Source: Alphaproteobacteria bacterium (GTDB lineage Bacteria; Pseudomonadota; Alphaproteobacteria; Holosporales; Holosporaceae). Taken from it: a DNA stretch of 64,000 nt. The DNA lies in contig VGCF01000001.1 of NCBI GenBank assembly GCA_016870135.1, positions 15,049 to 79,048 of the forward strand. Direction: 5' to 3'. Below are positions 41,660 through 50,605 of the stretch, piece by piece. The notes below the pieces were generated by a model. That model was not told the DNA's origin, ran no database searches, and saw nothing but the letters and a program-made list of their open reading frames with translations. The translations under genes were made by a program, and so were the position numbers. Numbering within the stretch: the first letter of the stretch is position 1; every line of letters starts with the position of its first letter.

Positions 41660-43114
41660 TTAAAAGGGTAAATCAGGCATGGATGTGTTGGATTCAATGA
41701 TGTGACCAAATTGGAACAAGCGATCTTCGGCCAACGATGGTGCAATCAGCTGTAACCCCAAGGGCAACCCTGTGTTCGACAAGCCAGCAGGTACGGAAAT
41801 GGCGCACACATTGCCCACATTAACAGGAACAGTCAAAACGTCATTCCAATACATGGCCACGGGGTCTGATACCGATGCCTTCAAGGCAAATGCTGGTGTG
41901 GGGGTTGTGGGGGGCAACAACACATCTACCTGTTGAAAGACCTGACGAAAATCGTGTTGGATCATATGGCGCACCTTTTGTGCTTTGTTGTAATAAGCAT
42001 CGTAATACCCATGAGAAAGCACATATGTACCCAAGAGAATGCGTCTTTTCACCTCTGGCCCGAACCCTTGACCTCTGGTTTGACAATACATGTCCTCTAG
42101 ATTTTCAATGTTTTTTGCACGAAAACCGTATTTGACACCGTCGTAACGCTGCAGATTGGATGCGGCCTCTGCACAGGCCAAAATGTAATAACATGGCAAG
42201 GCGTAACTGCTGTACGGCAAGGACACATGCACAATTTCACAGCCATTTTTTTCAAATAATTCCTGACCTTTTTTCCACAAATCTAGTATTTCGGGATCCA
42301 TTTGTGCATTCTCGAACCATTCTTTGGGAATACCTATTTTTTTGCCCACCAACGATTGTCCAATCCTTCGAGTAAAATCTGGAACAGGATGATTTAAAGA
42401 CGTTGCATCCTTTTTATCGTATCCCGCCATAACATTCAGTAACAGGGCTGCATCCTTGACCGATCGAGCAAAAGGTCCAGGGGTATCCAAAGACGAGGCA
42501 AATGCCACAACCCCCCAACGGGAACACCGTCCATAACTGGGCTTTACACCCACCACACCGCAAAATGCTGCGGGTTGACGCACAGACCCCCCCGTATCGG
42601 TTCCCAGCGCCAATAATGCCGATCCATTGGCAATGGCTGCAGCTGAACCGCCTGAAGACCCACCAGCTGTACAGCTCACATCCCATGGATTAAGGGTGGG
42701 GCCTGTATGAACAGGTGTGGTGGTTGATCCCATGCAAAATTCATCCAGATTGGTTTTGCCTAATAAAACCGCCCCAGCCTGTGCTAGGTTTTGAGTCACG
42801 TGGGATTCATAGGGGGGGATAAAATTATGCAACATTTTGGATGCCGCGGTGGTCAGAATGTTTTGAGTACAATAGGCATCTTTTACCGCAATGGGGATGC
42901 CTTCTAGGGGGCCTGCTGTACCGTTGGACCAGCGCGCATCGCTGCGTTTGGCGTCTTGCAGTGCCCGTTCTGTTGTTACGGTAATATAGGCATTATGACC
43001 ACGGGTGCGCTGGATTTGATCCAGATAACTTTGCGTTAATTCTGTGGCGGAAAATGCTTTGCTCTGTAAACCAATCAAGACTTGGTCCAAAGATAATTTC
43101 AGTAAGGGGCTCAT
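41660..43114 (-). CDS. gatA: Asp-tRNA(Asn)/Glu-tRNA(Gln) amidotransferase subunit A
   Basis: The glutaminase that releases ammonia for transamidation. It is an amidase-signature enzyme with catalytic Lys in GIPIAVKDAY and the Ser-rich block CTAGGSSGGSAAAIA, with GTDTGGSVRQPAAFCG supplying the cis-Ser and nucleophile Ser. From the ATG at 43114, which overlaps the gatC stop as ATGA, it is 484 aa, the usual size. Confidence 0.97.
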   Translation of the reverse strand: MSPLLKLSLDQVLIGLQSKAFSATELTQSYLDQIQRTRGHNAYITVTTERALQDAKRSDARWSNGTAGPLEGIPIAVKDAYCTQNILTTAASKMLHNFIPPYESHVTQNLAQAGAVLLGKTNLDEFCMGSTTTPVHTGPTLNPWDVSCTAGGSSGGSAAAIANGSALLALGTDTGGSVRQPAAFCGVVGVKPSYGRCSRWGVVAFASSLDTPGPFARSVKDAALLLNVMAGYDKKDATSLNHPVPDFTRRIGQSLVGKKIGIPKEWFENAQMDPEILDLWKKGQELFEKNGCEIVHVSLPYSSYALPCYYILACAEAASNLQRYDGVKYGFRAKNIENLEDMYCQTRGQGFGPEVKRRILLGTYVLSHGYYDAYYNKAQKVRHMIQHDFRQVFQQVDVLLPPTTPTPAFALKASVSDPVAMYWNDVLTVPVNVGNVCAISVPAGLSNTGLPLGLQLIAPSLAEDRLFQFGHIIESNTSMPDLPF

Positions 43115-43398
43115 GATTTTAAAACCTTTGGAACAGTGAAAAAGGAATCTTTTGGACAAGGGGCGTTCCCCAACACCAATGACACCTGGTCACCTTCTGT
43201 TACGCTATCCTGGCGCAGCGCCATGGCTGGTTGCTGTGATTCTGGCATGCCACGTACACAAACGCCTTCTAATTGTCCAACCCAAGACAGAACTTTCGCC
43301 AAATCCTGGCCCAAGGATATGGATTCTTCTGGGGTTAAGTGCAACCGAGCCAAACGTTGCATGGTGATGATTGGATTGATGGCAGGTGTTTCAGACAT
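43111..43398 (-). CDS. gatC: Asp-tRNA(Asn)/Glu-tRNA(Gln) amidotransferase subunit C
   Basis: A 95-aa stabilising subunit that wraps GatA and GatB. Features: ARLHLTPEE near the N-terminus, a central L-x-W-V-x-Q-L helix, and LRQDSVTEGD near the C-terminus, all typical. The start is set at the second Met (43398). It is first in the gatCAB operon, whose genes overlap or nearly touch. Confidence 0.93.
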   Translation of the reverse strand: MSETPAINPIITMQRLARLHLTPEESISLGQDLAKVLSWVGQLEGVCVRGMPESQQPAMALRQDSVTEGDQVSLVLGNAPCPKDSFFTVPKVLKS

Positions 43399-43504
43399 AA
43401 AATACCCCATTTTTACAAAGAGACTTGTTGCAAAGTATAGGATTATCCCACCGTTTTGAAAAGCCCTGCTGTATCAAGCAAGGTAAAAAAATCCGTTTTG
43501 TTGT

Positions 43505-44458
43505 ATGGAGGAATCGGCTACACTGGATAGAGAAAACGTTGAATCCGCAGCCCCGATGATGCCCCTCAACAGTGCCACGATTTCCGGACGAATAGAGCAC
43601 AATGTTCCCTTGTCTAAGATGACATGGTTGCGCGTGGGCGGCGAGGCATCGTGTATGTTTCATCCCAAAGATGCTGAAGATTTATCGGCATTTTTACAGA
43701 AATTTCCCCAAGAAAATCCTTTGATTTTGGGTGCAGGATCCAATATTTTGGTCCGCGATGGTGGTGTAGCGGGATGGGTGATTAAAATAGGCAAAGGATT
43801 TCGGACTTTTCAGGCCAGCGAGCACCATGTGGATGTGGGGGCGGGTCTGTTGGATCGTTATGTGGCCGATCAGTGCCAAAAACTGGGGTTGTCTGGTCTG
43901 GAATTTATGACCACGATTCCCGGCACCATTGGTGGGGGTTTGTCCATGAATGCCAGTTGCTATGGAACGGATTTTGCTGATCGCTTGGTGCATGCAAACG
44001 TTATGGATCCTTTTGGAAAAATCCACATCCTTTTACCCCAAGAATTAAATTACGGATATCGATCTTGCGGGTTGCCATTGGGTTGGATTTTTCTGGGCGC
44101 ACGATTGATGTGCACCCCCAGTAATCCCGAAGATATTGCTTTGACCATGGCGGATATGCATCTGCAAAGAGAAAAAACCCAACCAACCATGGTCAAAACA
44201 GGGGGCAGCACCTTTGCAAACCCCCAACAAGGCCCAGCATGGAAATATATTGACCAGGCAGGGTTTCGTGGAAAAAAATTGGGACAAGCCATGTTTTCAG
44301 AAAAACATTGCAACTTTTTGATCAATCAAGGACATGCCACAGCACACGACCTGGAAACGCTGGCGGAACAAGCCAAGCAAGCGGTGTTTGATCAAAGTGG
44401 TATCGCATTACAATGGGAAATTGTACGCTGGGGCGAAATCATCGCAACAGGACGATGA
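43505..44458 (+). CDS. murB: UDP-N-acetylenolpyruvoylglucosamine reductase
   Basis: An FAD enzyme making UDP-MurNAc. It has the FAD domain start MTWLRVGGEASCMFHP, ILGAGSNILVRDGG, the catalytic region GLEFMTTIPGTIGGGLSMNASCYG, KTGGSTFANP with the proton-donor Ser, and a C-terminal KLGQAMFSEKHCNFLINQGHATA. At 317 aa with a truncated C-terminal part it is a type II MurB. It is separate from the murF locus and divergent from gatC. Confidence 0.96.
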   Translation: MEESATLDRENVESAAPMMPLNSATISGRIEHNVPLSKMTWLRVGGEASCMFHPKDAEDLSAFLQKFPQENPLILGAGSNILVRDGGVAGWVIKIGKGFRTFQASEHHVDVGAGLLDRYVADQCQKLGLSGLEFMTTIPGTIGGGLSMNASCYGTDFADRLVHANVMDPFGKIHILLPQELNYGYRSCGLPLGWIFLGARLMCTPSNPEDIALTMADMHLQREKTQPTMVKTGGSTFANPQQGPAWKYIDQAGFRGKKLGQAMFSEKHCNFLINQGHATAHDLETLAEQAKQAVFDQSGIALQWEIVRWGEIIATGR

Positions 44459-44720
44459 ATGGTTGGGACAATGGTATAATGGCCCCATACGGTTTAATTT
44501 CGTACGGGTTGATTGATGGCGGTGATTTATTTTTTTCACCAGACCCATGGCGTTGTGGGCAAATGGCGCAGGAAAAAACAAATTCAGGTTTATTCACAGA
44601 TTTTTACCACGCCACTGTGCTGACGATGCACGTTTTCTCTCGATGCAACAGGTCGGCCCAGTTTGTTTCTGCCATCAGGATGTTTTCTTCTTCTGGCCAA
44701 TCCCATTGCTTTGATTTTGA
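44459..44720. other. Gap between murB and rpmG, no clear gene
   Basis: An ATG overlapping the murB stop (44455) opens a 99-codon plus-strand frame that runs antisense into rpmG, with no family features and poor codon choice. On the minus strand a 34-codon tail after rpmG (QWDWPEEENILMAETNWADL...) looks protein-like but lacks a start, perhaps a remnant. Confidence 0.3.
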
Positions 44721-44882
44721 TTATTTCATTTTGGCTTCTTTAAACATCACATGACGGCGAAGTTTTTTATCGTACTTACGCAACATTAAATTTGTTTTTC
44801 CCTTTGTCCGTGCGACATAAAATGTGCCAGAACCCTCTGTGCTGACCAAACGAATTAAGGTTTTTTTTGTGCTTTTTGCCAT
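44721..44882 (-). CDS. rpmG: 50S ribosomal protein L33
   Basis: A 53-aa basic protein beginning MAKSTKKTLIRLVSTEGSG, then FYVARTKGKTNLMLRKYDKKLRRHV and ending FKEAKMK, which is the full L33 pattern. The zinc-binding Cys of C+ L33 forms are absent, so it is the C-minus form. A TATAAC box about 12 bases before the ATG (near 44895-44900) may be its -10 element. It is divergent from dnaE. Confidence 0.95.
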   Translation of the reverse strand: MAKSTKKTLIRLVSTEGSGTFYVARTKGKTNLMLRKYDKKLRRHVMFKEAKMK

Positions 44883-45053
44883 AATTGCTTTACAGTGTTA
44901 TACCAGATTTGTGACCCATAATACCTGAAAAGAACCAGCAATACCACCCCCATTGCTGGGGCAACAAGGACAATAACGGGGATTTGCTGGCAGGGAAAGA
45001 AGTTTTGAGCCTGGCACCAGGATCGTGTTAAACTGGCACTGTTCTGTCATGTT

Positions 45054-48000
45054 TTGCTCACGATGACCTGCTCCTATTATGCTTTGCGTAATCACACCCC
45101 GTATTCCTTGTTAGAAGGGGCCATCCCCACCAAAACATTGATTGAACGCGCATCAGAGCACAACATGATGGCGCTGGGCATTGCGGACACGGGTCATTTA
45201 TTTGGTGCCTTGGAATTTTCACTGGCATGTCAGAAAAAGGGCATTCACCCCATCATCGGAACACAATTATCATGGATTCACCCATCCAGCCTTACCCCTT
45301 ATCCTCTGGTTGTTTTTGCACAAAATCACCAGGGTTATCAAAATTTGTGCCGTCTGGTCAGCGCATCCACTGTGGGTCAAAAGACCGCATGGCGTGGATC
45401 GGTGACGTGGGATCAATTAAAACAGTTTGGGGACAATATCTTGGTGTTGACAGGGGGAATACGTGGTGCCATTACCCAGCATCTGGAACGTGATTGTGTA
45501 GATACGGCCAAAACCATTCTGCACGATCTGGCCCAACAGTTTGATCAGCGCTTGTATATCGAATTACAGCGAGAGGAAGCCCTGCCCGAAGAGGGGTGCA
45601 TTGATCCTGAACTGTCGGATAAACGCCTGGATGGGGAACAGCAACTGATACAATGGGCGTTTGATTTTGGATTGCCCTTGATTGCCACCAATCAGGCCAT
45701 GTTTTTAAATCCAGACGACCACGAAGCCCATGACGCGCTGCGCTGTGTGGCATTGGGGCGATATATTTACGAAGAAGACAGGCCGCGAGTCAGTCCCTAT
45801 TGCTTTTTTCGTAGTCCTGATGAAATGGTGCTACTCTTTGCCGATGTGCCAGAAGCCATAACGAATACCCATCATCTGTGCAACGGCTGTTCTTTTTTAC
45901 TGCGTGCCCAGCCCCCTGCTCTGCCTTCTTTTCCTTGTGGACAACCAGAGCCCAAAGAATTATCTCATCAAGCCCAAGGGGGGCTGAATCAACGGCTGCA
46001 AAACGAGGTCTATCCCCTGCACCCAGTATCTGACCATGATGCCGTGCGTCGTGTATACCAAAACCGTCTGGATTACGAATGCGACATGATTGTACGCATG
46101 GGATTTTCAGGGTACTTTTTAATCGTTTCAGACTTTATTCAATGGGCAAAAAACAACGGTATTCCAGTGGGGCCAGGTCGTGGATCTGGGGCCAGTTCTT
46201 TGGTGGCGTGGTCATTATTCATTACAGACGTTGACCCCATTCGATTCGAATTGTTTTTCGAACGATTTTTGAATCCTGATCGCGTCAGCATGCCGGACTT
46301 TGATGTGGATTTTTGTCAAGAACGCAGGGACGAAGTCATCGCCTATGTCCGCGATAAATATGGTGCGGCCCACGTGGCCCATATCATTACGTTTGGGACC
46401 TTACAATCCCGTGCCGTATTGCGCGATGTGGGTCGTGTGTTGCAAATGCCCTATGGCCAAGTGGATAAAATTTGTAAATTAATTCCCCATAATCCTGCGG
46501 CCCCCGTCAGTTTAAAAGAGGCCATAAAGTTGGAACCTCAACTAGAAACCATGGCAGCAGAGGACGACCAGGTTAAAAAATTACTGGATATCGGATTAAA
46601 GCTAGAGGGTCTGTATCGTCACGCGTCTACCCATGCAGCCGGTGTGATCATCAGCAAAGAGCCATTAACCGATGTGGTGCCGTTGTATCAAGACGAGGGC
46701 TCTGCCCTGCCCGCCACAGAATTTTCCATGAAATATGTGGAAAGCGCAGGATTGGTTAAATTCGATTTTTTAGGTCTAAAAACCCTGACTGTGTTGCAAA
46801 CAACCGTTCAATTGTTACGACAACGTCAGGTTGAAGTGGTGCTGACGGCCATTGCCTTGGATGACTCGGCGACCTTTCAATTGTTGGCTAGAGCAGAAAC
46901 TGTGGGACTGTTCCAGTTGGAAAGTGCGGGCATGAGCGATGTATTGCGCCAATTGCAACCGGAACATTTTAACGAAATCATTGCTCTGGTTGCCTTGTAT
47001 CGTCCTGGCCCCATGGATGACATCCCCCGTTACTTGGCCTGTCGCCACGGCAAAGAGATTGTATCTTATCCTTATGCGTGTCTGGAAGACATTTTAAAAG
47101 AAACCTTTGGGGTTATGGTTTATCAAGAGCAAGTATTGCAAATTGCCCGTACATTGGCGGGTTACAGTCTTGGTGGTGCCGATTTATTGCGTCGTGCCAT
47201 GGGTAAAAAAATCAAATCGGAAATGGATGCGCAACGAAAAACGTTTGTCGATGGGGTGGTTAAAACCTATGGAGGAGATCGCACGCGTGCCACCACACTG
47301 TTTGACCATATTGCCAAATTTGCCAGCTATGCCTTTCCAAAGGCGCACGCCACACCGTATGCGTTAATTTCCTATCAAACGGCCTATTTAAAGGCCAACT
47401 ATCCCGTAGAATTTATGACGGCGTTGATGATTCACGATGCCCACAATGTGGATAAATTGCGTTTGTTTGTGCGGGAATCACGGCGTATGGGTATAGAGAT
47501 CCTGCCCCCAGATATTAATGCATCCGACGCGTTGTTTTCCATCGAACAAGGCGAGTGTATTCGTTACGGCCTGGCGGCGTTAAAAGGTGTGGGTACGGCC
47601 GTGATGGAGAAATTAGTGGAAAATCGCATACAAAATGGACCTTTTCAATCGGTTTCCGATTGTATACAGCGCATTGGACCTTTGGGATTGAATAAAAAGA
47701 ATCTAGAAAGCTTGATTGCGGCAGGAGCATTTGATGGGGTTCATCCCGGGCAAAGGGCCGCATTGTGGGCCAGTACAGAGCTCTTGTTGCGTGGGAGCGG
47801 GCCATCAGAAACGGGCAGTCTGTTGTTTCCCATGGAAAACAAATGTGTATTCAAAGAGGCCATGCCCTGGTCCATGTACGAAGCGTTGGATTACGAGCGC
47901 CAAGCCATCGGTTTTTACCTGACGGCGCACCCGCTGGAAGGATATCCTGCAGAAAAGTTTGTTTTATCCGAATGCATCACCCAAGAAATGGTCACTGAAC

Positions 48001-48473
48001 AAAAAACCTTTCCCATGATGGGCATGGTTTTGGAAATGACGGAAAAAATCAGTAAAACGGGTAAAAAGTATGCCTTTTTGCAGTTGTCAGACCCCACGGG
48101 CGGTTACGAGGTGACCCTGTTTTCCGAACTATTGGCCCAACACAGGGGCATGTTGGTTCCTGGCGCTGCTGTAGCTTTAAAGGTTTCGGGGCGGGTGGCG
48201 GCGGAAAACATCCGCTTGTCGGCCACAGAGGTATACCCCATTGATGTCTATACGCGGGAAAATTCTGTGGTGTTGAATCTGCCAGAGGACCAAGTATCCT
48301 TTGTGTGTGGATTGTTAAGCCAAGCACCGTCTGGAACCACCCGTATAACGGTATGTGTCACCATTCTCTCTCCGGGGGAAAACCTTCTTGTGCGCATATT
48401 ATTGCCTAACACCTATCGTTTAACGCCATCGCTGCGCTCGCATTTACAGACATTTTTGGCCCCCTTGTTGTAA
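45054..48473 (+). CDS. dnaE: DNA polymerase III subunit alpha
   Basis: The replicative polymerase, C-family. An N-terminal PHP domain (ALRNHTPYSLLEGAIP, GIADTGHLFG) leads to the palm with catalytic acids in PDFDVDFCQERRDEVI and the GPGRGSGASSLVAWSL motif, the fingers, helix-hairpin-helix region and C-terminal OB fold (LQLSDPTGGYEVTLF). At 1139 aa it is complete. Translation may start at 45054 or at the ATG at 45063. Confidence 0.97.
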   Translation: MLTMTCSYYALRNHTPYSLLEGAIPTKTLIERASEHNMMALGIADTGHLFGALEFSLACQKKGIHPIIGTQLSWIHPSSLTPYPLVVFAQNHQGYQNLCRLVSASTVGQKTAWRGSVTWDQLKQFGDNILVLTGGIRGAITQHLERDCVDTAKTILHDLAQQFDQRLYIELQREEALPEEGCIDPELSDKRLDGEQQLIQWAFDFGLPLIATNQAMFLNPDDHEAHDALRCVALGRYIYEEDRPRVSPYCFFRSPDEMVLLFADVPEAITNTHHLCNGCSFLLRAQPPALPSFPCGQPEPKELSHQAQGGLNQRLQNEVYPLHPVSDHDAVRRVYQNRLDYECDMIVRMGFSGYFLIVSDFIQWAKNNGIPVGPGRGSGASSLVAWSLFITDVDPIRFELFFERFLNPDRVSMPDFDVDFCQERRDEVIAYVRDKYGAAHVAHIITFGTLQSRAVLRDVGRVLQMPYGQVDKICKLIPHNPAAPVSLKEAIKLEPQLETMAAEDDQVKKLLDIGLKLEGLYRHASTHAAGVIISKEPLTDVVPLYQDEGSALPATEFSMKYVESAGLVKFDFLGLKTLTVLQTTVQLLRQRQVEVVLTAIALDDSATFQLLARAETVGLFQLESAGMSDVLRQLQPEHFNEIIALVALYRPGPMDDIPRYLACRHGKEIVSYPYACLEDILKETFGVMVYQEQVLQIARTLAGYSLGGADLLRRAMGKKIKSEMDAQRKTFVDGVVKTYGGDRTRATTLFDHIAKFASYAFPKAHATPYALISYQTAYLKANYPVEFMTALMIHDAHNVDKLRLFVRESRRMGIEILPPDINASDALFSIEQGECIRYGLAALKGVGTAVMEKLVENRIQNGPFQSVSDCIQRIGPLGLNKKNLESLIAAGAFDGVHPGQRAALWASTELLLRGSGPSETGSLLFPMENKCVFKEAMPWSMYEALDYERQAIGFYLTAHPLEGYPAEKFVLSECITQEMVTEQKTFPMMGMVLEMTEKISKTGKKYAFLQLSDPTGGYEVTLFSELLAQHRGMLVPGAAVALKVSGRVAAENIRLSATEVYPIDVYTRENSVVLNLPEDQVSFVCGLLSQAPSGTTRITVCVTILSPGENLLVRILLPNTYRLTPSLRSHLQTFLAPLL

Positions 48474-48878
48474 ACCTTGCTGTAAAGTCTATCCATGGTG
48501 TTCGGCCATGTTTTTCACCCTTGGCCCAGTCAATGGTGTAGGACTGTCTTTTGTCCCAACTCTCTTTTTCCCACCTCTTTTCCTCTCATCTCTATTGGAT
48601 GTCTGTCTCTATGTTCTCTGATCTTTGTCTATACTTGGTCACACCATTGTCACAACTCTACCCACAACAAGGGCTTAGGGTCTATTCACATGTGTACATA
48701 TGTATCTAGGGGGGGTGATTGTTGTCAGAACCGTTCTAATCCCGATCACACCATCACCCACCTTGTTCAAAAAGACATGGGAGATATGGATAGTTTTATT
48801 CAAAAAGACGGATGTTTTCTAGACCCATGATTCTGCTGTTTTCACATCCATGTTCGATCTCTGCTGCGATGGCGGGCA
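48474..48878. other. Gap after dnaE, no gene recognised
   Basis: About 400 bases, pyrimidine-rich on the plus strand (many CTCT/TCCC words around 48530-48620). A 111-codon plus-strand ORF is present but Cys/His-rich without any family pattern. I see nothing else. Confidence 0.4.
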
Positions 48879-49565
48879 TTAACCAGCCAAGGCCGTCTGT
48901 ATCCGTGGGGATGCTTTTTCCGGATATAATGCAGGCGACAATTTATTCAGAACGTATTCTTGAATAGTGTTTTCTACACTTTTCAGGTGGTTGGCAAAGG
49001 CATGATCGGCACCAGGAATCAGATGAAGAGCAATTTTGTGGCCTCTTTTTTGCATGGATAATTGGTGGGTCAATCGAATGACGGACTCTTTGGGTGTGAT
49101 CTCGTCCATATCCCCATGAATCACCAATCCAGGAGCAGGACATGGTGCCAAAAAGTTAAAGTCATACATATTGGCCAGCGGACTGATGGCCACAAAACTG
49201 TGGCATTCAGGACGACGCATCAACAATTGCAGGGCAATATAGGCCCCAAAAGAAAATCCGGCTACCCAACATTGGGCAGGATTGGGGTTTTTGTTTTGCA
49301 TCCAATCCAAACAGGCGGCCGCATCGGATACTTCGCCTTCCCCATTGGTAAAGGTTCCCTGGGATTTTCCTGAACCGCGATAATTAAAGCGTAAAATATT
49401 GAAATCCAAGCGGGCAAAAACGCGAAACAGGGCCTGCATGACAGCATGCTCCATGGTGCCTTCTTGTTCAGGATGGGGAGCCATCAAGATAACCATAGGT
49501 GCTTTGGGGTCCATGGGTGAACAGTGGTAAGACGCTTCTAGGGAACCTTCTGGTCCAGAGATCAT
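48879..49565 (-). CDS. Alpha/beta-hydrolase (COG2945-type)
   Basis: A 228-aa alpha/beta hydrolase. LMAPHPEQEGTMEH is the oxyanion-region HP motif of this subgroup, NYRGSGKSQG follows, the nucleophile elbow is GFSFGAY, the acid is in IHGDMDEITP and the His in GADHAFANH. Members are predicted esterases/hydrolases with unknown substrates. The longest frame starts with GTG at 49571; the ATG at 49565 is preferred. It is monocistronic. Confidence 0.88.
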   Translation of the reverse strand: MISGPEGSLEASYHCSPMDPKAPMVILMAPHPEQEGTMEHAVMQALFRVFARLDFNILRFNYRGSGKSQGTFTNGEGEVSDAAACLDWMQNKNPNPAQCWVAGFSFGAYIALQLLMRRPECHSFVAISPLANMYDFNFLAPCPAPGLVIHGDMDEITPKESVIRLTHQLSMQKRGHKIALHLIPGADHAFANHLKSVENTIQEYVLNKLSPALYPEKASPRIQTALAG

Positions 49566-49749
49566 AAGCACAGTATGAACAGCCTTTTTATATTTTAAAA
49601 TGATATTTTAATATGATTCAAAATTTGCGATTTGTCAATAAAAATAAAATATCTATAAAGGAAAATTTGTTTTGGCTGCGCAGTCAATCTCTTGATTTGT
49701 ACGGTTGGCCGCGCTCTGTCTGGGTAAAACGCTGGGTAAACCATCCGGA

Positions 49750-49986
49750 TTAGGGCTGTTGGGAGGATGGCCCTTTTTTGGTGTGAAAGGCAAGGGGTTT
49801 GGCAGGACTGGATGGGGTGCTGTTCTTTGGCCCTTGGGTGAGTTGTTCCACAGAAATGGGGATTTCCACCAAACGCGCCATGGGGGGCATCCAATACATT
49901 GCTGCAATAACGGCTAGGGCGATGGCGCCTGCAGTGAAAATCATTAGAGTAATTTTCCAATGGGATATGAAAATCTTGTTGAGCAT
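49750..49986 (-). CDS. Small single-TM protein, unknown
   Basis: A 78-aa ORF with a basic N-terminus (MLNKIFISHWK), one TM helix (about 12-33) and a Pro/Ser/Lys-rich periplasmic tail. AGG lies 5 bases before the ATG. It is divergent from aroK (52 bases apart). The layout is that of a genuine bitopic protein, but no family was identified. Confidence 0.5.
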   Translation of the reverse strand: MLNKIFISHWKITLMIFTAGAIALAVIAAMYWMPPMARLVEIPISVEQLTQGPKNSTPSSPAKPLAFHTKKGPSSQQP

Positions 49987-50038
49987 GGTAACCTAATTGA
50001 AGTATAATCTTTTGTATCGGAAACAATGAGAAAAAGCA

Positions 50039-50605
50039 ATGACAAGTTATAATTTTACGTCATTTTATATTCCAAAAACCATTGCTCTTGTCGGAATGAT
50101 GGGCGCTGGAAAAAGCACAATAGGCAGTCGGCTGGCCAGAAAGCTGGGTAAACCTTTTTGCGATTCAGACCAGGCTGTTGAAAAGGCTGCTGGCGGATGC
50201 AGCGTATCGGATATTTACGAGCAATGGGGAGAAGCCGCCTTTAAAACGACGGAAAACAAAGTTATTGCCCGATTACTGGATACAGAGCCCGTCCATGTAT
50301 TGTCCACAGGAGAAGGTGCGTTTATTCATGATAAAACCCGCACGCTGTTGCAAGATCGAACCATTACGGTGTGGTTAAAGTCGGATATCTTGACGTTGGC
50401 CAATCGTGTGCAACGAAAAATGCGCCCCCAACTGATCGAGGGAAACACCGAGGCGGTTCTAGAGGCGTTGGTCAAAGAACGCTATCCCATTTATGGCATG
50501 GCTGATATTTGCGTGGAAAGCGATGACGAGTTTTATCAAGAAGCAGTCGATCGTATCATTATTGCTCTGAAAGAACATTTGTACCCCGTATATCCAGCCC
50601 CATGA
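50039..50605 (+). CDS. aroK: Shikimate kinase (with altered substrate-site residues)
   Basis: Phosphorylates shikimate in the chorismate pathway. Walker A GMMGAGKST is at 19-27, the DSD pair (Asp42, Asp44), RPQL and ERYPIY (the last with the lid Arg) are all in family positions. Two substrate-contact positions differ from the family rule: the FR-x-x-E Arg is Lys69 (FKTTE), and the GGG motif is Gly91-Glu92-Gly93. Catalysis might be reduced or specificity changed. Its stop overlaps the next gene's start (ATGA). aroB, the usual neighbour, is absent. Confidence 0.88.
   Translation: MTSYNFTSFYIPKTIALVGMMGAGKSTIGSRLARKLGKPFCDSDQAVEKAAGGCSVSDIYEQWGEAAFKTTENKVIARLLDTEPVHVLSTGEGAFIHDKTRTLLQDRTITVWLKSDILTLANRVQRKMRPQLIEGNTEAVLEALVKERYPIYGMADICVESDDEFYQEAVDRIIIALKEHLYPVYPAP

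Noticed and set aside
44413..44754. Plus-strand ORF of 113 codons over the murB end and rpmG
   Set aside because: It begins within murB in another frame and ends antisense to rpmG; no family pattern.
48495..48830. Plus-strand ORF of 111 codons after dnaE
   Set aside because: Cys/His-rich translation of pyrimidine-rich DNA with no ribosome site, no domain and no operon context.
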